From assembly GCF_042665255.1 (NCBI RefSeq), contig NZ_JBHTCD010000008.1: a DNA stretch of 64,000 nt. The stretch is one strand, 5' to 3'. Position 1 is the first letter of the stretch; each line of letters starts with the position of its first letter. This document shows, piece after piece, positions 23,092 through 32,358 of the stretch. Source of the stretch: Insolitispirillum peregrinum. Its GTDB lineage: Bacteria > Pseudomonadota > Alphaproteobacteria > Rhodospirillales > Rhodospirillaceae. The notes below the pieces were generated by a model. The model was not told the origin of the DNA. It saw nothing but the letters and a program-made list of their open reading frames with translations, and did no database searches. A program made the translations under genes and the position numbers.

Positions 23092-25521
23092 TTACCGGCT
23101 CCACCACCCACGGCGCGGTTTGGCGTCAGCAGCCGGGGCGGCTGCGACTTCGGCCACGACTTCAGCGACCGGCTCGACCGCTGCCACCGGGGCAGGGGCC
23201 TCAATCACCGGAGCCTCCACCACCGGAGTGACAACCGGAGCCTCAACCACCGGCGCCGGGGCGCTTTCGGGCTGGGCGTCGATGGTCACCGCCGGAGTGC
23301 TGGTGTCGCGGGTGCCAGCGGCACGGCGAACACGGCGGCGGCGCGGGCGCTCGCTGCTTTGCGAAGCGTCGTCGTCTTCTGCCTGCTCCACCACAGCTTC
23401 AGCGACGACCGGAGCCACAGCCGGGGCGTCTTCGAGCGGGGCGGGAACCTTGGTGGCACCGTCGGCACCGACATCTTCGGCGTCAATGGCGCGGTCTTCT
23501 TCGCCGTTGGCCTGTTCATCGTTGCCATCGCCACGACGACGGCGGCGACCACCACGACGGGAACGGCGGCGGCGACGGTTTTCGCGCTCTTCTTCGCTGG
23601 TCGCGTCGTTGGCGTCATCTTCGGCGCCATCGTCCTGACCGTCTTCGTCCTGCGCGTCTTCGTCCTGGGCATCGCTGTCGCTGCCGGTGGCCTGTGACTC
23701 ATCACCGTCTTCATAGCGCCGACGACGCTTGCGACGCTTGCGACGCTTGCGGTCCCCGTTGCCGGTATCACCGGTTTCGGTGCTGTCCTCGTCGGTGTCA
23801 GTGCCGAGGGTGATGGCGTCTTCGGCATCTTCCGGCTCGATGGCTGCCGATGCCGACACCACCGCCTGCGCGGGCAGCTCTTCGACCGGGCGGTCGTCGC
23901 CAGCGCGCAGCGGCAGGGCTTCGGCCTTGACCTTTTCCATCCGGTAATCGGGGCTGATCAGGGTGTCGTCGCCCCGCAGATAGACATTGAAGTCATAGCG
24001 GGATTCGATTTCAGCCAGTGCCGAACGCTTGTTGTTGAGGATGTAGAGGGCGACCGGGGTCGCCACCGAAACGACGATCTCGGCCGAGCGGCGGCGGACA
24101 CCTTCTTCCTCGATCACGCGCAGGATGTGGACGGCGGCACTTTCGACCGACCGCACCACGCCCGAGCCCTTGCAGTGCGGGCAGACCTCGAAGCTGGTTT
24201 CCTGCAACGACGGGCGCAGGCGCTGACGCGACAGTTCCAGCAGGCCGAAGTGGCTGATGCGGCCCATCTGGATGCGGGCACGATCCTGCTTCAGGGCTTC
24301 CTTCAGCTTGCGTTCGACGGCGGCGTTGTTGCGGCTCTCCTCCATGTCGATGAAGTCGATCACAATCAGGCCGGCCAGATCGCGCAGGCGCAACTGACGG
24401 GAAATTTCCTCGGCGGCTTCGAGGTTGGTCTTCAGCGCCGTTTCCTCGATGTGCCGTTCCTTGGTGGCGCGGCCCGAGTTGACGTCGATGGCAACCAGCG
24501 CTTCGGTCTGGTTGATGACGATATAGCCGCCCGACTTCAGATGGACGGTCGGGCTGTGCATGGCGTCAAGCTGGCTGTCCACCTGATAGCGGTGATACAG
24601 CGGCATGGTGTCGTCGCGGTAGGGCTGGACTTTCTTGGCGTGGCTGGGGGTCAGCAGCTTCATGAAGTCCTTGGCCAGACGATAGCCTTCTTCGCCATCG
24701 ACCAGCACTTCTTCGATGTCCGACGAATAGACGTCACGGATGGCGCGCTTGATCAGGCTGCCTTCTTCGTGAATCAGGGCCGGGGCGCGCGACTGCATGG
24801 TGGTTTCGCGGATCTGGTTCCAGGTCCGCATCAGGTATTCATAGTCGCGCTTGATTTCGGCCTTGGAGCGTTCCTGTCCGGCGGTGCGCAGGATGACGGC
24901 CATCGAGGTCGGGCTGTGCAGCTCGCCCATGATCTGCTTCAGGCGCTTGCGGTCGGCCAGACTGGTGATCTTGCGCGACACCCCACCCCCGCGCGAGGTG
25001 TTGGGCATCAGCACGCAATAGCGACCGGCGAGGCTGAGGTAGGTGGTCAGCGCCGCCCCCTTGTTGCCGCGCTCTTCCTTGACCACCTGCACCAGCATGA
25101 TCTGGCGGCGCTTGATGACTTCCTGGATTTTGTAGTCACGCAGCGAGCGGGAGCGCGAGCGCGGGGCCTCGTCGTCCTGATCGTCGCCGCCGAGGTTGTC
25201 GACGTCGTCGTCTTCGTCGTCATCGCGTGCGGCTTCGGCGGCCTGGGCTTCGATCAGGGCCTGCCGGTCGGCCTGCGGGATCTGATAATAGTCGGGGTGG
25301 ATTTCGCTGAAGGCGAGGAAACCGTGGCGGTTTCCGCCATAGTCCACGAACGCCGCCTGAAGCGACGGCTCCACGCGGATCACCTTGGCGAGATAGATGT
25401 TGCCTTTCAGCTGTTTCTTGGTTGACGTCTCGACGTCAAGCTGTTCCAGCCGGGTTCCATTGACGACAACAACGCGCGTTTCTTCGGCGTGCGTTGCATC
25501 GATAAGCATACGCTTGACCAT
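23092..25521 (-). CDS. rne: Ribonuclease E
   Basis: 809 residues. It is the central endonuclease of mRNA decay and rRNA/tRNA processing. The N-terminal S1 domain is interrupted by an acidic/Ser-Arg insert (about 95-130), common in alphaproteobacteria. The DNase I-like catalytic core carries VAIDVNSGRATKERHIEETA and LIVIDFIDM with the two magnesium-binding aspartates. The zinc-link CPHCKGSG joins the tetramer. The C-terminal 270 residues are low-complexity: acidic and arginine-rich blocks, then Ala/Pro/Val/Glu repeats, and an RRGWWSR end, expected to bind RNA and degradosome partners. A long gap upstream may hold an autoregulatory leader. Monocistronic. Confidence 0.96.
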   Translation of the reverse strand: MVKRMLIDATHAEETRVVVVNGTRLEQLDVETSTKKQLKGNIYLAKVIRVEPSLQAAFVDYGGNRHGFLAFSEIHPDYYQIPQADRQALIEAQAAEAARDDDEDDDVDNLGGDDQDDEAPRSRSRSLRDYKIQEVIKRRQIMLVQVVKEERGNKGAALTTYLSLAGRYCVLMPNTSRGGGVSRKITSLADRKRLKQIMGELHSPTSMAVILRTAGQERSKAEIKRDYEYLMRTWNQIRETTMQSRAPALIHEEGSLIKRAIRDVYSSDIEEVLVDGEEGYRLAKDFMKLLTPSHAKKVQPYRDDTMPLYHRYQVDSQLDAMHSPTVHLKSGGYIVINQTEALVAIDVNSGRATKERHIEETALKTNLEAAEEISRQLRLRDLAGLIVIDFIDMEESRNNAAVERKLKEALKQDRARIQMGRISHFGLLELSRQRLRPSLQETSFEVCPHCKGSGVVRSVESAAVHILRVIEEEGVRRRSAEIVVSVATPVALYILNNKRSALAEIESRYDFNVYLRGDDTLISPDYRMEKVKAEALPLRAGDDRPVEELPAQAVVSASAAIEPEDAEDAITLGTDTDEDSTETGDTGNGDRKRRKRRKRRRRYEDGDESQATGSDSDAQDEDAQDEDGQDDGAEDDANDATSEEERENRRRRRSRRGGRRRRRGDGNDEQANGEEDRAIDAEDVGADGATKVPAPLEDAPAVAPVVAEAVVEQAEDDDASQSSERPRRRRVRRAAGTRDTSTPAVTIDAQPESAPAPVVEAPVVTPVVEAPVIEAPAPVAAVEPVAEVVAEVAAAPAADAKPRRGWWSR

Positions 25522-26355
25522 TAACCGTGTAACTCCGTGTCACCGCGTCATCCCCCTGCAGGAGGGCATGGATGCGCGGGAAATCGTGCCAACGGGGCTT
25601 TCAGCGCCCGACAGGCCACCGGTAACGACCATGAAACGGCAACCCGGCATCAGGCCGGTACCGTTGGCAGTTTTGTCGTTACGGGGAAGGGGCAGCACGA
25701 AAGACCTCGAAAATAAGATGGTGGGGTGAACTGGTCACTGGCGTTTGCTCCCTGACAGCCTGCGGTCCCTGTTGACGGGATCACCAGACCGGAGCGGCAG
25801 GACAGACTGCGCTATGGGGCGCCGGGGGCATGGTCCCCGGATTGCGGGGCTTTCTACCCGGATGCACCCCCTGTGTGGCAGGGAACGTTCCTGCCGCATC
25901 ACCCCTTTTGCGAGTGGTCAGAGCGCCTTTGTTTCGGCGGCTACAGCTCCAGAGCGCGGGAGGGATGCGGAGTGAAAATGGACCAGCGACGGCCATTCAC
26001 TGGTTCACAATACCTGTTGGCAGAAACTTCTACAACGCTTCTTTCACGTCTGTTGCACCTTCTTTGCCCACTGGGTGGAAAATGGTCAGGGAAAACGGGT
26101 GTTTGCAGGCTTTTTACGCAAATTCAACCGTCTGGGTCTGGCCCTGTCGGACCATGGAGCGGTTTGCGGGGTGGTTTGGGGTTGCATGAACGGGGGCTTT
26201 CGGACAAACTCGCCGCGACAGTCCGCGAGAATGACTCTTGAACGCAGGGATGGTGGTTTGTGATCCGCCCTGCCCCTGTCTTGATGTATCACTACGGTGG
26301 CACCTGCGGGTGCGTGCCAGAGCAACGGTTAGGTTAAAAGGGCCCGCACAAAGGC
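25522..26355. other. Long gap between divergent rne and amiC
   Basis: 834 bp without a convincing gene. Several strong hairpins are visible, for example CCGGGGGCATGGTCCCCGG near 25825 and GGCAGGGAACGTTCCTGCC near 25875. Open frames here overlap each other on both strands and lack conserved features. The rne-proximal part may be the 5-prime leader of rne. No known structured RNA family was recognised. Confidence 0.45.
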
Positions 26356-27696
26356 ATGAGATACCGCAAAGGAACCTCCTCCGCAGACGATCAGGCCGTG
26401 ACAGCGCAGGCTTTGACACGACGATCGGCGCGAATGGCCAGAGATGGTCTGGAAGGCCCGGTTCTGCCCCGGCGTGCGGTGTTGGCGGGCTTTTGCGGGC
26501 TGGCCGGTGTGCTGGTCTGCCCCGATGCCGTTCTGGCTGCCGTGCGGGCGACCAGTGTCCGGCTGGGGTCGCATGACGGCTTTACCCGCGTGGTGATCGA
26601 CTTTGCCAGTCAGGTGAATTTCAGCCTGTTCACCCTGCCGGACCCGGCGCGGGTGGTGGTTGATATGCCCGAGGTGGCGTGGCAGTTTCAGGGCAATGGG
26701 GTGTTTGGTGGTGGCGGGCTGGTCAGTTCGCTGCGCTATGGCCTGTTCCAGCCGGGGAATTCGCGGCTGGTGTTTGACCTCTCCCGTCCGGCGACGGTGA
26801 AGCAGGCGTTCGTCATTCCTCCCACCGACGGTGGTCCGTGGCGCTTTGTGATGGACCTCGAGGTGACATCCATGGAGGCGTTCCTCAAGGCGTCGGGGCC
26901 GAACAACCGCATGGGAACCTTCCAGCCAGCAGCCCCGCCGCCTGAACAGCCGGAAGTCGCGGTCAAGCCGCCGGAAACACCCAAGCAGCTGGCATCGTCC
27001 GGGCGCAAGCCGGTAATCGTGCTCGACCCCGGTCATGGTGGGGTTGATCCCGGTGCCGTTGGTGTGACCGGTGTCTATGAAAAGAACATCACCCTGGCTG
27101 CGGGCAAGGAATTCAAGGCGATGCTCGATCGCAGCGGGCGCTATACCGTCCACATGACCCGCAGCACCGACATGTTCATTCCCCTGCGCGAGCGGATTGC
27201 CATTGCCCGCCGCCATGGCGCAGACCTGTTTATCAGCCTGCATGCTGACTCCAATCCCAGTACGGCGGTCAAGGGGCTGTCGGTCTATACCCTGTCTGAA
27301 AAGGCCTCTGACTCCGAAGCCGCCGCGCTGGCGGATTCTGAAAACAAGGTCGATATCATCGCCGGGATGGACCTTAGCCACCAAAGTCAGGATGTCACCA
27401 ACATCCTGATCGATCTGGCCCAGCGGGAAACGATGAACCTGTCGTCGCAGATGGCCGAAGGGATGGTGGTGCAGTTGCGGCGCGAAGTGACGTTGTTGCG
27501 GCAAACCCACCGCTTTGCCGGTTTTGCGGTGCTGAAGGCGCCGGATGTGCCGTCGGTGCTGATCGAAATGGGCTATCTGTCGAATCCGGACGAAGCACGA
27601 CAACTGCAAACCAGAGAATATCGTGCCAGGCTGGGAGACTCGCTGACACGATCGGTTGATGCCTACTTCAGCAAGGTTCACAAGGGCGGGCGGTAA
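26356..27696 (+). CDS. amiC: N-acetylmuramoyl-L-alanine amidase with AMIN domain
   Basis: 446 residues from the first ATG; a start at 26434 is also possible. The N-terminus has PRRAVLAGFCGLAGVLV, a twin-arginine-like signal, in keeping with Tat export of E. coli AmiC. An AMIN domain (about 65-165) targets the septum and peptidoglycan. After a Pro-rich linker comes the zinc amidase_3 domain (about 220-440): VIVLDPGHGGVDPGA with the first His, the Glu of KNITLAAGKEF, SLHADSNP with the second His, and LIEMGYLSN with the catalytic Glu. It splits septal peptidoglycan during daughter-cell separation. PBP1a follows in the same direction after a repeat-containing gap. Confidence 0.93.
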   Translation: MRYRKGTSSADDQAVTAQALTRRSARMARDGLEGPVLPRRAVLAGFCGLAGVLVCPDAVLAAVRATSVRLGSHDGFTRVVIDFASQVNFSLFTLPDPARVVVDMPEVAWQFQGNGVFGGGGLVSSLRYGLFQPGNSRLVFDLSRPATVKQAFVIPPTDGGPWRFVMDLEVTSMEAFLKASGPNNRMGTFQPAAPPPEQPEVAVKPPETPKQLASSGRKPVIVLDPGHGGVDPGAVGVTGVYEKNITLAAGKEFKAMLDRSGRYTVHMTRSTDMFIPLRERIAIARRHGADLFISLHADSNPSTAVKGLSVYTLSEKASDSEAAALADSENKVDIIAGMDLSHQSQDVTNILIDLAQRETMNLSSQMAEGMVVQLRREVTLLRQTHRFAGFAVLKAPDVPSVLIEMGYLSNPDEARQLQTREYRARLGDSLTRSVDAYFSKVHKGGR

Positions 27697-27913
27697 TCAC
27701 CGGATGGTGACTGTGGCGGAATTGCCTTCCCCGGGGTCGCACTGCGGCTTTGGCGGAGGCTTTTTCTGTCTGCAAGGCCGTATTGCTCCAGATCGTTGAT
27801 GACACCGTGGCACGGAAACCCCATAACAAGGCCATCGTGCAGGCCATCGGTTTGCCCGTGAGCATCAGGCTGTCCCACGCATAAAGACGCCGGGACGGTT
27901 GACCCATGTCGGG

Positions 27914-28020
27914 TTAGAGCATCGTACGCAACAGTGGATCCGGTTTTGCGCACACACGATGCGATACTTCAAAAGGCGGGATCGTCGTGCCTGATCCAGA
28001 TGTAACGCGCGACGGTTTAG
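27914..28020 (+). repeat. Hairpin repeat plus degenerate second module
   Basis: Outer arms GCATCGT/ACGATGC enclose a weaker inner stem and a GTGGATCCGG loop. The linker ending CAAAAGG and a decayed palindrome (CGTCGTGCCTGATCC ... AACGCGCGACG) follow. It fills the gap between amiC and PBP1a. Confidence 0.75.
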
Positions 28021-28037
28021 AGGATTGGTGACTGTCC

Positions 28038-30896
28038 ATGGTCCGGTTTATCGTTTTCACTCTCAGCACCATTCTGCTGCTCGTCTTTTTGGCGGTGCTG
28101 GCTGTGGGTGGTGTGTTCTGGCACTATGGGCAACAGCTGCCTGACTATACCCAGCTGGCCAATTATCAGCCGCCGGTCACCACCCGCCTGTATGCCGGAG
28201 ACGGCCACCTGATGAACGAATATGCGGTGGAAAAGCGCGTCTTTGTGCCGGTCAATGCCATTCCCCAGCAGATTGTGAACGCCTTTTTGTCCGCCGAAGA
28301 CAAAACGTTCTATACCCATCAGGGGATTGACCCGATGGGCCTGCTGCGTGCGGTGGTGGTGAACGCGCGCAACATGGGCTCGGACCGCCGCCCGGTGGGG
28401 GCATCGACCATCACCCAGCAGGTGGCCAAGAACTTCCTGCTGACCAACGAAGTCTCCATTGCCCGCAAGGTCAAGGAAGCGATCCTCGCCACCCGGCTGG
28501 AGCAGATGTACAGCAAGGAAAAAATCCTCGAGCTGTACCTGAATGAAATCTACCTCGGCATGGGGTCCTATGGGGTGGCGGCGGCGGCGCTGAATTACTT
28601 CAACAAGTCGCTGGACCAACTGGATGTGGCCGAAGTCGCCTATCTGGCCGCTTTGCCCAAGGCTCCCAACAATTACCATCCTTTCCGTCACCATGATGCC
28701 GCTGTCGAGCGCCGCAACTGGGTGATTGGCCGCATGCAGGAAGACGGCCACATCACCGCTGACGAAGCCCGGCAGGCGATGCAGGAACCGCTGACCATCC
28801 GGTCGCGTGACGAAACCGACTATGTGCGCGGTGGCGAGTATTTCGCCGAAGAAGTCCGCCGCCAACTGGTGCAGCAGTACGGTGAAGACCAGCTGTACAA
28901 GGGCGGTCTGGCTGTCCGCACCACCCTCGATCCGGCCTATCAGGAGCTGGCCACCCGTTCGCTGCGCAAGGGGTTGCAGGAATACGACCGTCGCCATGGC
29001 TGGCGTGGGGTGGCCGATCATGTGGACCTGCCCAATGCCGCCAGCGATGCCGTGTGGCAAAAGCTGTTGTCGGCGGCCCAGCCGCCGAAGGGAATGCTCG
29101 ATGAATGGCGTCTGGCGATGGTGCTGGATGCCGGGGCCAAAGAGGCAAAAATCGGCCTGCCGGACGGAACGACCGGGACCATCCCGCTGGAAGACATGCG
29201 CTGGGCCCGGCGGGTGCTGCCCGGCAAACAGGGCATGGGCCCGGCGGTCGGCAAGACCGGTGATGTCATGCGGCGCGGCGACCTGATCATGGTCGAGCTG
29301 GCGCCGAAAAAGGACAGCAAGCCCGCCAAAGCGGGCAAGGATGACGCAAAGAAAGACGAGACAAGGAAAGACGAGGCCAAAGGTCCGGCGGTTTATTCCT
29401 TGCGCCAGATCCCCGATGTGAACGGGGCGATGGTGGCGCTGGATCCGCATACCGGGCGCGTGCTGGCGATGTCTGGCGGCTGGTCCAGCAAGGCATCGGA
29501 ATTCAACCGCGCCACTCAGGCCCTGCGCCAGCCCGGCTCGTCGTTCAAGCCGTTCGTCTATCTGGCGGCGCTGGAGGCTGGCTATACCCCGTCAACGCTC
29601 GTGCTGGATGCTCCGTTCATTTATGATCAGGGACCGGGATTGCCGAAATGGCAGCCCAAGAACTATTCCGGCGAATATTATGGTCCCTCGACCCTGCGTG
29701 TCGGGATCGAAAAGTCCCGTAACCTGATGACGGTGCGTCTGGCGCAGGCCATCGGCATGGACAAGGTGGCGCAAAAGGCCGAAACCTTTGGCATTGACGA
29801 AAAATTCCCGCGCCTGCTGGCAGCGTCGCTGGGGGCGGGGGAAACCACCGTCCTGCGTCTGGCAACGGCCTATGGCATGCTGGCCAATGGCGGCAAGCGG
29901 TTGCAGGCGACCCTGATCGACCGCATTCAGGACCGCAACGGCAAGACCATCTACAAGCATGACGGGCGCCCCTGTGATGGCTGTGATGCGATGAACTGGG
30001 TTGGTCAGGATATGCCGGCGATCCCCGACACCCGCGCGCAGATTGCTGATCCCCGGTCGGTCTATCAGATCGTTCACATCATGGAAGGCGTGATCCAGTA
30101 CGGCACCGCGCGCCGTCTGGCCGAGCTGGGGGTGCCGATGGCGGGCAAGACCGGCACCACCAACGACAGCATTGATACCTGGTTCATGGGCTTTACCCCT
30201 GATCTGGTGGTCGGGGTGTTTGTCGGCTTTGACGAGCCGCGGACGCTGGGGCGGCAGGAAACCGGGACCTCGACCGCGCTGCCGATCTTCAAGAGCTTTA
30301 TGGAAGAGGCCCTGAAGGGCAAGTCCGTCCGCCCGTTCCCGGTGCCGCCGGGGATCGCCTTTGTGCGTGTCAATCATGCCACCGGTCGTCTGGCCGAATA
30401 TGGTGACAGCGACATTATCCGCGAAGCCTTCAAGGATGGCACACCGTCGCTGCTGGGGACCGATCAGGTGCTGGACGGCTCGGCACCGTTTGATCCGATG
30501 GCGGCCCCGGCGCAGGGCGACATGCTGGGGGATGAACTGGGCGGCGCGCCTGTGGATGAAAATGGTCCGTCGGTGCTGCCGGGCGGGAACAGCCCCTATG
30601 GCGCGGCCGTGCCCGGCGTGACCGCTCCGGCGCTGCTGGGGGGGGCGCCTCCGGTGCAGGTCAACCCGGATGGATTGCCCGAACAGACGGTTCCGTCCCA
30701 GCCTGTTCCGCAGGCAACACCTGTGTATCAGTCACCAGTGTATCAGCCACAGGTGCCGTCCGCCCAGTCTCAGCAACAGCTTGTGGCCCCGGCTCCCAAT
30801 GCGCAGCAGCCAATGCTGGCTCCGCCGCCGATGACCACCACCGGCCCGGCGACAGCAACGCCGGTGGCGCAGCCGCAGGCCGGTGGACTGTATTGA
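28038..30896 (+). CDS. mrcA: Penicillin-binding protein 1A
   Basis: 952 residues, a bifunctional peptidoglycan synthase anchored by one N-terminal helix (about 3-27). The glycosyltransferase domain carries the catalytic Glu E87 in SAEDKTFYTHQG, and GASTITQQVAKNFLL and RKVKEAILATRLE. An OB-like domain contains a lysine/aspartate-rich insert (KKDSKPAKAGKDDAKKDE, near 420-440). The transpeptidase domain has SSFK (S501-K504), the SRN motif and KTGTT (704-708). The last 110 residues are Pro/Gln/Ala-rich and probably disordered in the periplasm. The stop is 8 bp before an inverted hairpin repeat. Confidence 0.95.
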   Translation: MVRFIVFTLSTILLLVFLAVLAVGGVFWHYGQQLPDYTQLANYQPPVTTRLYAGDGHLMNEYAVEKRVFVPVNAIPQQIVNAFLSAEDKTFYTHQGIDPMGLLRAVVVNARNMGSDRRPVGASTITQQVAKNFLLTNEVSIARKVKEAILATRLEQMYSKEKILELYLNEIYLGMGSYGVAAAALNYFNKSLDQLDVAEVAYLAALPKAPNNYHPFRHHDAAVERRNWVIGRMQEDGHITADEARQAMQEPLTIRSRDETDYVRGGEYFAEEVRRQLVQQYGEDQLYKGGLAVRTTLDPAYQELATRSLRKGLQEYDRRHGWRGVADHVDLPNAASDAVWQKLLSAAQPPKGMLDEWRLAMVLDAGAKEAKIGLPDGTTGTIPLEDMRWARRVLPGKQGMGPAVGKTGDVMRRGDLIMVELAPKKDSKPAKAGKDDAKKDETRKDEAKGPAVYSLRQIPDVNGAMVALDPHTGRVLAMSGGWSSKASEFNRATQALRQPGSSFKPFVYLAALEAGYTPSTLVLDAPFIYDQGPGLPKWQPKNYSGEYYGPSTLRVGIEKSRNLMTVRLAQAIGMDKVAQKAETFGIDEKFPRLLAASLGAGETTVLRLATAYGMLANGGKRLQATLIDRIQDRNGKTIYKHDGRPCDGCDAMNWVGQDMPAIPDTRAQIADPRSVYQIVHIMEGVIQYGTARRLAELGVPMAGKTGTTNDSIDTWFMGFTPDLVVGVFVGFDEPRTLGRQETGTSTALPIFKSFMEEALKGKSVRPFPVPPGIAFVRVNHATGRLAEYGDSDIIREAFKDGTPSLLGTDQVLDGSAPFDPMAAPAQGDMLGDELGGAPVDENGPSVLPGGNSPYGAAVPGVTAPALLGGAPPVQVNPDGLPEQTVPSQPVPQATPVYQSPVYQPQVPSAQSQQQLVAPAPNAQQPMLAPPPMTTTGPATATPVAQPQAGGLY

Positions 30897-30904
30897 TCCC
30901 GCTT

Positions 30905-31008
30905 GCATCGCACGAAAACCGGCTCTCCCTTTTCGTGCGATGCAAGGATGATGATCTGCCGCATCGCTGATACGAAAACCGGTTCCCACTTTTCGTGCGA
31001 TGCTCTAA
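30905..31008 (-). repeat. Two hairpin repeats of the GCATCGCACG variety
   Basis: The first unit has a perfect 14-bp stem (GCATCGCACGAAAA and its complement) around CCGGCTCTCCC. The second (30961-31003) has arms GCATCGC/GCGATGC and ACGAAAA/TTTTCGT. The stem bases differ from the GCATTG variety on both sides, keeping pairing intact. Confidence 0.88.
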
Positions 31009-31058
31009 ATAAAAATACCACCCGTTCCCGATACGATTAGCAAACGGATACCCACACA

Positions 31059-32181
31059 ATGCGCGCAGAAGCCCAGTCTCTGGTCGATGAAATCAAGCAG
31101 TCGATGTCCTTGCTCCGGAGGCATCTTTGACTGGGATGTGTCTGTTCTCCGTCTGGAGGAGCTGAACGCCCAGGCTGAAGACCCCAACCTGTGGAACAAT
31201 GCCGAGGCCGCGCAGAAGCTGATGCGTGAGCGGACCCAGCTCGATAACGCCATCAACGGCTTCCGCCGTCTGGAGCGTGAGCTGGACGATGCGATCACTC
31301 TGGTCGAGCTGGGGGAAGTCGAAGGCGACGAAGACACCATCAACGAGGGCCTTGCATCCCTGCGTGCCCTGCGCGAAGAGGTGGCCAAGCGCGAGCTGGA
31401 AAGCCTGCTGTCCGGCGAAGCCGATGGCAACGATTGCTATGTGGAAATCAATGCCGGGGCCGGTGGGACCGAGGCGCAGGACTGGGCCAACATCCTGCGC
31501 CGCATGTACCTGCGCTGGTGCGATGCCCACGGCTACAAAACGGAAATCCTCGAAGAATCCGATGGTGAAGAAGCGGGCATCAAGTCGGTCACCATCAAGG
31601 TGACCGGCCACAATGCCTATGGCTGGCTGAAGACGGAAAGCGGTGTCCATCGTCTGGTGCGCATTTCGCCCTATGACAGCTCGGCGCGTCGCCATACCTC
31701 GTTCTCGTCGGTGTGGGTCTACCCGGTGGTCGATGACAACATCGAAATCGAGGTCAACGAAGGCGATTGCCGTATTGATACCTATCGCGCGTCGGGCGCA
31801 GGTGGTCAGCACGTTAACCGGACGGAATCGGCGGTGCGTATCACCCATATTCCGACCGGGATCGTCGTGCAGTGTCAGAGCGAACGGTCACAGCACCAGA
31901 ACCGCGCCCATTGCTGGAACATGCTGCGGGCGCGCCTGTACGAGCGTGAATTGCAGATCCGCGAGGCCGCATCGCAAGCCGAGCAGGATGCCAAGACCGA
32001 AAACGGTTGGGGCCATCAGATCCGCTCCTATGTCCTGCAGCCCTACCAGATGGTGAAGGACCTGCGGACCAACGTGGAAACCTCGGACACCGGCGGGGTG
32101 CTGGACGGCGATCTGGACCAGTTCATGGCAGCATCGCTGGCCTCCAGGATTCAGGGTTATGCCGATACCTTGAATTCCTGA
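31059..32181 (+). CDS. prfB: Peptide chain release factor 2, with programmed +1 frameshift
   Basis: 373 residues when read as 23 codons from ATG 31059 to CTT 31125-31127, then +1 past the T of the in-frame TGA (31128-31130), continuing at GAC 31129 to the stop at 32181. RF2 ends translation at UGA and UAA. The GGQ motif that triggers peptide release is at 248-250 in SGAGGQHVN. The codon-recognition tripeptide region reads SPY ([17 protein letters not shown]), as I recall from other alphaproteobacterial RF2 proteins, instead of the enterobacterial SPF. A continuous frame also exists from ATG 31087, but it lacks the conserved N-terminus and is considered an artefact. No strong Shine-Dalgarno is visible before 31059. 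Confidence 0.95.
31116..31131 (+). promoter_or_regulatory. prfB autoregulatory +1 frameshift site
   Basis: An internal Shine-Dalgarno CGGAGG (31116-31121), 3 bases, then CTT TGA C (31125-31131): the classical RF2 arrangement. Low RF2 allows slippage and full-length synthesis; high RF2 terminates after 23 residues. Confidence 0.95.
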
Positions 32182-32195
32182 TCATCCTTAAGATG

Positions 32196-32236
32196 AAAAA
32201 AAGCGGAGATACCCTTCAGTATCTTCGCTTTTTTTT
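32196..32236 (+). terminator. Terminator of prfB
   Basis: AAGCGGAGATAC pairs with GTATCTTCGCTT (one G-T pair), flanked by A and T runs, 15 bp after the stop. Confidence 0.93.
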
Positions 32237-32358
32237 ATTCTGAAATTGACGGCTTTTTTACGGACTGATCGTAAAACCAAAGTCCTCGGTCAAAGAGGGT
32301 GATTCTGTATCACTGGTGATGCGGGTGTATAGGAAACCATCGCGATCCGCGTGGGGGC

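Noticed and set aside
24127..25425. 432-codon plus-strand frame opposite rne
   Set aside because: Shadow frame of the RNase E catalytic region, created by codon bias.
28017..29450. 477-codon minus-strand frame opposite PBP1a
   Set aside because: Shadow of a well-supported gene; composition is that of reversed coding sequence.
31087..32181. prfB as an unbroken frame from ATG 31087
   Set aside because: The first residues are out of frame relative to RF2; the classical frameshift signal explains the real N-terminus.
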